From UBA932 sp031548545 (GTDB taxonomy: Bacteria; Bacteroidota; Bacteroidia; Bacteroidales; UBA932), in assembly GCA_031548545.1 (NCBI GenBank), contig JAVBQY010000001.1, positions 1-64,000 on the forward strand: a stretch of DNA of 64,000 nucleotides. The letters run 5' to 3'. Positions 62,427-64,000 of the stretch are shown here, piece by piece. Positions within the stretch are counted from its first letter, which is position 1, and the number at the start of each line of letters is the position of its first letter. Under the pieces are notes generated by a model that saw only the letters and a program-made list of their open reading frames with translations, was not told where the DNA came from and searched no databases. A program made the translations under genes and the position numbers.

Positions 62427-62556
62427 GCGTCTACATTAAGTATCTGTTAAATATATATAAGAATATCCGGAGATAACAAAAATATCTCTATATTCGCGCA
62501 TTATTATTATTGGAGAAATAGGCTCAAATTGTTGAACTACAAAAAAATAAATAACT

Positions 62557-62778
62557 ATGTACTGGACTCTCGAACTCGCCTCCAAACTTGAAGACGCGCC
62601 TTGGCCAGCCACGAAAGATGAACTGATCGATTATGCCACCCGCTCCGGCGCGCCAATGGAAGTCATTGAAAATCTGGAATCTTTAGAAGATGATGGAGAA
62701 ATTTACGATAGCATTGAAGATATCTGGCCCGACTATCCAAGCAAAGAAGATTTTTTCTTCAATGAGGAAGAATACTAA
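62557..62778 (+). CDS. DUF2795-like small protein
   Basis: A 73-residue acidic protein with the DUF2795 pattern (LEDAPWPATKDELIDYATRSG) and a very acidic tail ending NEEEY. The family is small, soluble and of unknown function; similar genes are widespread in Bacteroidota. No signal peptide. It follows a 130-base AT-rich gap after the ATR gene, with a weak box TATATTCG near 62493. It lies 21 bases before the lipoprotein gene. Confidence 0.85.
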   Translation: MYWTLELASKLEDAPWPATKDELIDYATRSGAPMEVIENLESLEDDGEIYDSIEDIWPDYPSKEDFFFNEEEY

Positions 62779-62799
62779 TTTTAAAAACAACATAATTAA

Positions 62800-63372
62800 A
62801 TGAAAAAACTTTTAACTTTCGCTGCTATTGCAGCTCTGGCAGCAGCTTGCTGCTCAAAACCGGTTGCTCCCCTGACCGTTGCTAACTTCTTTGAAAATCC
62901 GGCTGCTTTCGTTGGCCAGGATACCACCCTCACCGGCACTATTTTGTCCGTGTGTGACTCTACCGGTGCTTTCGTATTGGGTATGAGCGACACCAGCAAA
63001 CAAACCATGATGGTAATTCCTACTGTAGAAGACATCAAAGTTTGCAAAGGTTGCATTGGCAAGGAAGTAAGCGTAAAAGGCTTGATTTCAGAAACTGTTG
63101 TTGATGCCGAGTACATCACAACCCTCGAAAACGAAGCCAACGCTACAGAATGCCCCGTAGCTAAAGAAAACAAGCTGAAAAAAGCTGCTGAATACCGTGA
63201 AGTATTGAGCACCGGCAATGTATTCTCTATCTACAGCATCGCTGCTACGGTTGTTACCGCTAAAGAATGTGCTGCAAAAGAAGAAGGTTGCTGCAAAGCT
63301 GACAGCACTGCCAAAGAAGGCTGCTGCAAAACCGACAGCACTGCCCAATGCGGCGAACAGAAAGCCGAGTAA
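62800..63372 (+). CDS. Exported lipoprotein with OB-like domain and Cys-rich repeats
   Basis: A 190-residue protein not assigned to a family. It has a lipoprotein signal (AAACCSK, Cys17), then a segment (about 28-160) whose pattern, FVGQDTTLTGTILSV and later KEVSVKGLISETV, suggests an OB-fold. The last 40 residues hold two near-identical 11-residue units, EEGCCKADSTA and KEGCCKTDSTA, followed by QCG; paired cysteines could bind metal or form disulfides. Codon choice is strongly biased (many GCT, AAA, GAA) relative to neighbours, which suggests high expression. A terminator follows. Confidence 0.75.
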   Translation: MKKLLTFAAIAALAAACCSKPVAPLTVANFFENPAAFVGQDTTLTGTILSVCDSTGAFVLGMSDTSKQTMMVIPTVEDIKVCKGCIGKEVSVKGLISETVVDAEYITTLENEANATECPVAKENKLKKAAEYREVLSTGNVFSIYSIAATVVTAKECAAKEEGCCKADSTAKEGCCKTDSTAQCGEQKAE

Positions 63373-63404
63373 TTTACTCGTACTTCATCAAAAAACAGAG
63401 AAGG

Positions 63405-63431
63405 CGTCCAGACTACTGGGCGCTTTCTTTT
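63405..63431 (+). terminator. Terminator after the lipoprotein gene
   Basis: A 7-bp stem CGTCCAG (63405-63411) with CTGGGCG (63416-63422), one G-T pair, loop ACTA, followed by CTTTCTTTTTTTT. Confidence 0.85.
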
Positions 63432-63504
63432 TTTTAGCCTCCGGCCCCGGCCGGCCTAAAGACAAAAATATTTTGTACCTTTATCAAATATTTTGCCCCT
63501 TAGC

Positions 63505-64000
63505 ATGTATAGTCGCTTTATAAAATATATTGAACAAGAAGGCTTAGCCGCTCCCCATGAAAGGATATTGCTGGCGGTCAGCGGCGGCATTGACTCCATG
63601 GTAATGGCCCAACTTTTTGTACGCAGCGGACTAGCCTGCGGAGTGGGCCACTGCAACTTCGGACTACGCGGAAGCGAAAGCGATGGGGATGAGCAATTTG
63701 TCCGGCAATGGGCCGATGAACGCCAACTGCCTTTTTATACTATTCATTTCGATACCAAAGTCTACGCAGCGGAACGGGGACTATCCACCCAAATGGCTGC
63801 CCGCGAACTACGCTACAACTGGTTCGGACAGCTCCTCACGGAACAAGGCTTCGATAAAATAGCCATAGCCCACCATGCGGGCGACCAGGCCGAAACCCTC
63901 CTGCTCAATCTCATTCGCGGCACCGGCCTGAAAGGGCTATGCAGTATGACCCCGGCCAAGGGCAATGTCATCCGTCCGTTGCTATTCGCCAGCCGGGAGC
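63505..64000 (+). CDS. tilS: tRNA(Ile)-lysidine synthase, 5' part
   Basis: Attaches lysine to C34 of the CAU-anticodon tRNA(Ile) so that it reads AUA. The 165 residues present show the PP-loop LAVSGGIDSM (about 27-36), then GHCNFGLRGSESDGDEQFV and the AMAAREL-like segment QMAARELRYNWF, with AHHAGDQAETLL further on, all characteristic of TilS. The reading frame continues past the window edge, so the C-terminal half is not visible. The ATG at 63505 gives the family N-terminus. Confidence 0.95.
   Translation, partial: MYSRFIKYIEQEGLAAPHERILLAVSGGIDSMVMAQLFVRSGLACGVGHCNFGLRGSESDGDEQFVRQWADERQLPFYTIHFDTKVYAAERGLSTQMAARELRYNWFGQLLTEQGFDKIAIAHHAGDQAETLLLNLIRGTGLKGLCSMTPAKGNVIRPLLFASRE

Noticed and set aside
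63476..63499. TACCTTTA and TATTTTG near tilS as promoter
   Set aside because: Both deviate from TAnnTTTG by one position and neither has a -33 element; not strong enough to list.

Overview
The window comes from a chromosome of the Bacteroidales (phylum Bacteroidota). The protein families point there: a BT_3928-like DoxX protein, a PG0541-type protein at the end of an RND efflux operon, DUF4837, a b558-type fumarate reductase membrane subunit, RseC next to RnfB, and a FISUMP-domain surface protein. The promoters agree: most intergenic regions carry the Bacteroidota -7 box TAnnTTTG, several with TTG or TTTG 19 bases upstream, and there are few strong Shine-Dalgarno sites. I cannot place it below the order level.

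Layout. 1-497 holds no credible protein gene but has copy 1 of a roughly 340-nt structured RNA element. 498-5187 carries cdaA and folP (minus), then tmk, a DoxX/MauE-like protein and murB (plus). 5194-20393 is a complete minus-strand dcw cluster (mraZ-rsmH-ftsL-ftsI-murE-mraY-murD-ftsW-murG/murC-ftsQ-ftsA-ftsZ). It starts from a promoter with four GTGG boxes spaced exactly 10 bp, and murG is fused in frame to murC. 20601-29487 holds a metal-exporter-like membrane protein with a TlpA lipoprotein, then a TetR-controlled TolC/adaptor/RND pump. 29607-38103 holds rpsO, pnp, a superoxide reductase, an M23 peptidase-dxr-rseP-DUF4837 run and a solitary succinate dehydrogenase/fumarate reductase cytochrome b gene. 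38189-43958 is rnfCDGEA-TPR-trkA. 63505 to the end is the 5' part of tilS.

The most unusual part is 44058-56844, which lies between rnfC and rnfB. In Bacteroides and relatives rseC-rnfB-rnfCDGEA is normally contiguous. Here 12.9 kb separates rnfB from rnfC. The segment holds an outer-membrane porin-like gene, a STAS and GHKL pair (RsbV/RsbW-like), a divergent amino-acid ABC transporter of odd architecture, a repeat-rich FISUMP surface protein, copy 2 of the structured RNA element, a REC-PP2C phosphatase (RsbU-like) and a dCache-HAMP-GAF histidine kinase. The transporter permease carries a whole binding domain flanked by the two missing parts of another. The transporter ATPase ends in what I read as a degenerate GHKL domain resembling the neighbouring anti-sigma-like protein. 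Together these genes look like a sensory partner-switching system coupled to a solute transporter, with no sigma factor in sight. The kinase and phosphatase follow rnfB in the recG-DUF3108-rseC-rnfB transcript.

The two RNA copies (84-422 and 52710-53047, both minus) share a -7 box at one end, a perfect 10-bp terminator stem with a T run at the other, and stems between them that keep pairing despite base changes: GNRA-loop variants, UA to GC and UA to CG exchanges, and G-U shifts in a 9-bp long-range stem. This is the strongest candidate for a feature that ordinary gene annotation would miss. Functions come from motif reading; nothing was searched.
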